Source of the DNA: an uncultured Clostridia bacterium
GTDB lineage: Bacteria; Bacillota; Clostridia; Oscillospirales; Acutalibacteraceae
DNA: 6,472 nt
NCBI GenBank assembly: GCA_946535695.1
Contig: CAMNDS010000050.1
Location: 1-6,472 of the forward strand
Direction: 5' to 3'
In this document: in pieces, positions 5,764 to 6,472 of the stretch
Position numbering within the stretch: the first letter of the stretch is position 1
Layout: each line of letters starts with the position of its first letter
The notes under the pieces: generated by a model
What the model saw: the letters and a program-made list of their open reading frames with translations, nothing else
What the model was told of the DNA's origin: nothing
Database searches by the model: none
Program-made: the position numbers and the translations under genes

Positions 5764-6472
5764 ATGAATAATTTTGATAAAAATTTTATATTTATTAAGT
5801 CTAAAAACATAATCGAATCTTATAAATTAACAGCAAAGATCATATCTGAAAATTCTAGCAAAAATTTTGTTGTTTTTAGCCAAAATATTAAAAAATATGA
5901 TAATATTTTTAGTAATATGCTTGAAAAATATAATATTAAATATAATAGAGATTATGAAATTTCAATAATTGGTTCTCAAATTTCTAATTTAATTTTTTCT
6001 TGTTTAAATTTATTGATTTCAGGTCTTACTCAGGAAAGTATATTTAATTTTTTAAGTTTTTATGAAAATCCAAAAATTTTTTCTGAAAACGAAATATTAG
6101 AATTTAAAAATTATTGCAGAATTTATAATATTAATGATTTTAATATTGAATTCAACATTATCTTACAAAAAAAATTTATGATTAATAACGAAAATCTTGA
6201 TTCTATTGAAAAAACAAGAACCAAAATTTTAAGTTTTTTTGACGATTTAAAAAAAAATGTCAATAATTTAGGCTTTTTTAGATATATTTTGAATATTATA
6301 CAAGATAAGTCATATAAGAAATTCAAAAATTATAATATTTTTTTAAATATATTAAATTTGTTGAATTTAGAAAATAATTATATAAATAATTTTATTGAAA
6401 TAAAAAAAAAATTGATACATAAATTTCAAAATGTAAAAATTTTTACGAATAATATAAATAATGTTAATTTAG
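5764..6472 (+). CDS. addB: AddB-like protein lacking the usual N-terminus, runs off the window
   Basis: An open frame of 236 codons without a stop continues past the window end. It resembles the interior of AddB, the subunit that pairs with AddA in the AddAB helicase-nuclease for double-strand break repair. NFVVFSQNIKKYDNIF...YNIKY (about 34-60) matches the AddB stretch where 'DIAVL-R---Y' leads to 'Y-IPYF'. ISNLIFSCLNLLISGLTQESI (75-95) matches the helix before the 'VF--LKT' segment, and FKNYCRIYNIND (114-125) matches its 'LENYC--YGI'. In complete AddB this region lies roughly 270 residues in, after a Walker A-bearing domain. No such domain is present, because spoIIR occupies the upstream DNA. 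No ribosome binding site is visible 7 nt after the spoIIR stop, so coupling is needed. The protein is extremely rich in Asn, Ile, Lys and Phe. Alternatives are a decayed addB or another divergent helicase-like protein. Confidence 0.55.
   Translation, partial: MNNFDKNFIFIKSKNIIESYKLTAKIISENSSKNFVVFSQNIKKYDNIFSNMLEKYNIKYNRDYEISIIGSQISNLIFSCLNLLISGLTQESIFNFLSFYENPKIFSENEILEFKNYCRIYNINDFNIEFNIILQKKFMINNENLDSIEKTRTKILSFFDDLKKNVNNLGFFRYILNIIQDKSYKKFKNYNIFLNILNLLNLENNYINNFIEIKKKLIHKFQNVKIFTNNINNVNL

Overview
The window looks like a piece of chromosome from a low-GC, endospore-forming member of the Clostridia. Three things point there: strong A/T bias in codons and spacers, a clear spoIIR sporulation gene, and a rubrerythrin of the type used by anaerobes against peroxide. 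The short methionyl-tRNA synthetase with two zinc knuckles also fits Firmicutes. No transposase, integrase, CRISPR array, tRNA or rRNA gene was found.

Layout. Positions 1-164 hold a near-consensus promoter and a leader with two tiny overlapping reading frames. They precede an unrecognised gene for an exported, probably membrane-anchored protein (165-1016). A complete methionyl-tRNA synthetase gene follows on the same strand (1094-2701). The spacer 2702-2910 lies between converging genes and can fold into an elaborate structure ending in a T-run; it may encode a small RNA. On the minus strand, read from right to left, is a tight operon driven by a perfect consensus promoter (4935-4963): rubrerythrin, a ComEC-type metallo-beta-lactamase-fold hydrolase, and ruvX. 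The spacing is 7 nt and then a 1-nt TGATG overlap. Divergent from this operon, after an orphan terminator (5001-5037), comes spoIIR (5097-5756). It is followed 7 nt later by a very A/T-rich open frame that runs off the window and resembles the middle of AddB.

Function. Most genes are ordinary housekeeping: Met-tRNA charging, pre-16S rRNA processing (RuvX), peroxide defence (rubrerythrin) and forespore-to-mother-cell signalling (SpoIIR). The points most worth a second look are the AddB-like frame that starts without the N-terminal ATP-binding region, the structured convergent spacer, the orphan exported protein behind a strong promoter, and the terminator with no gene upstream of it. I see no clear evidence of a wholly new multi-gene system.
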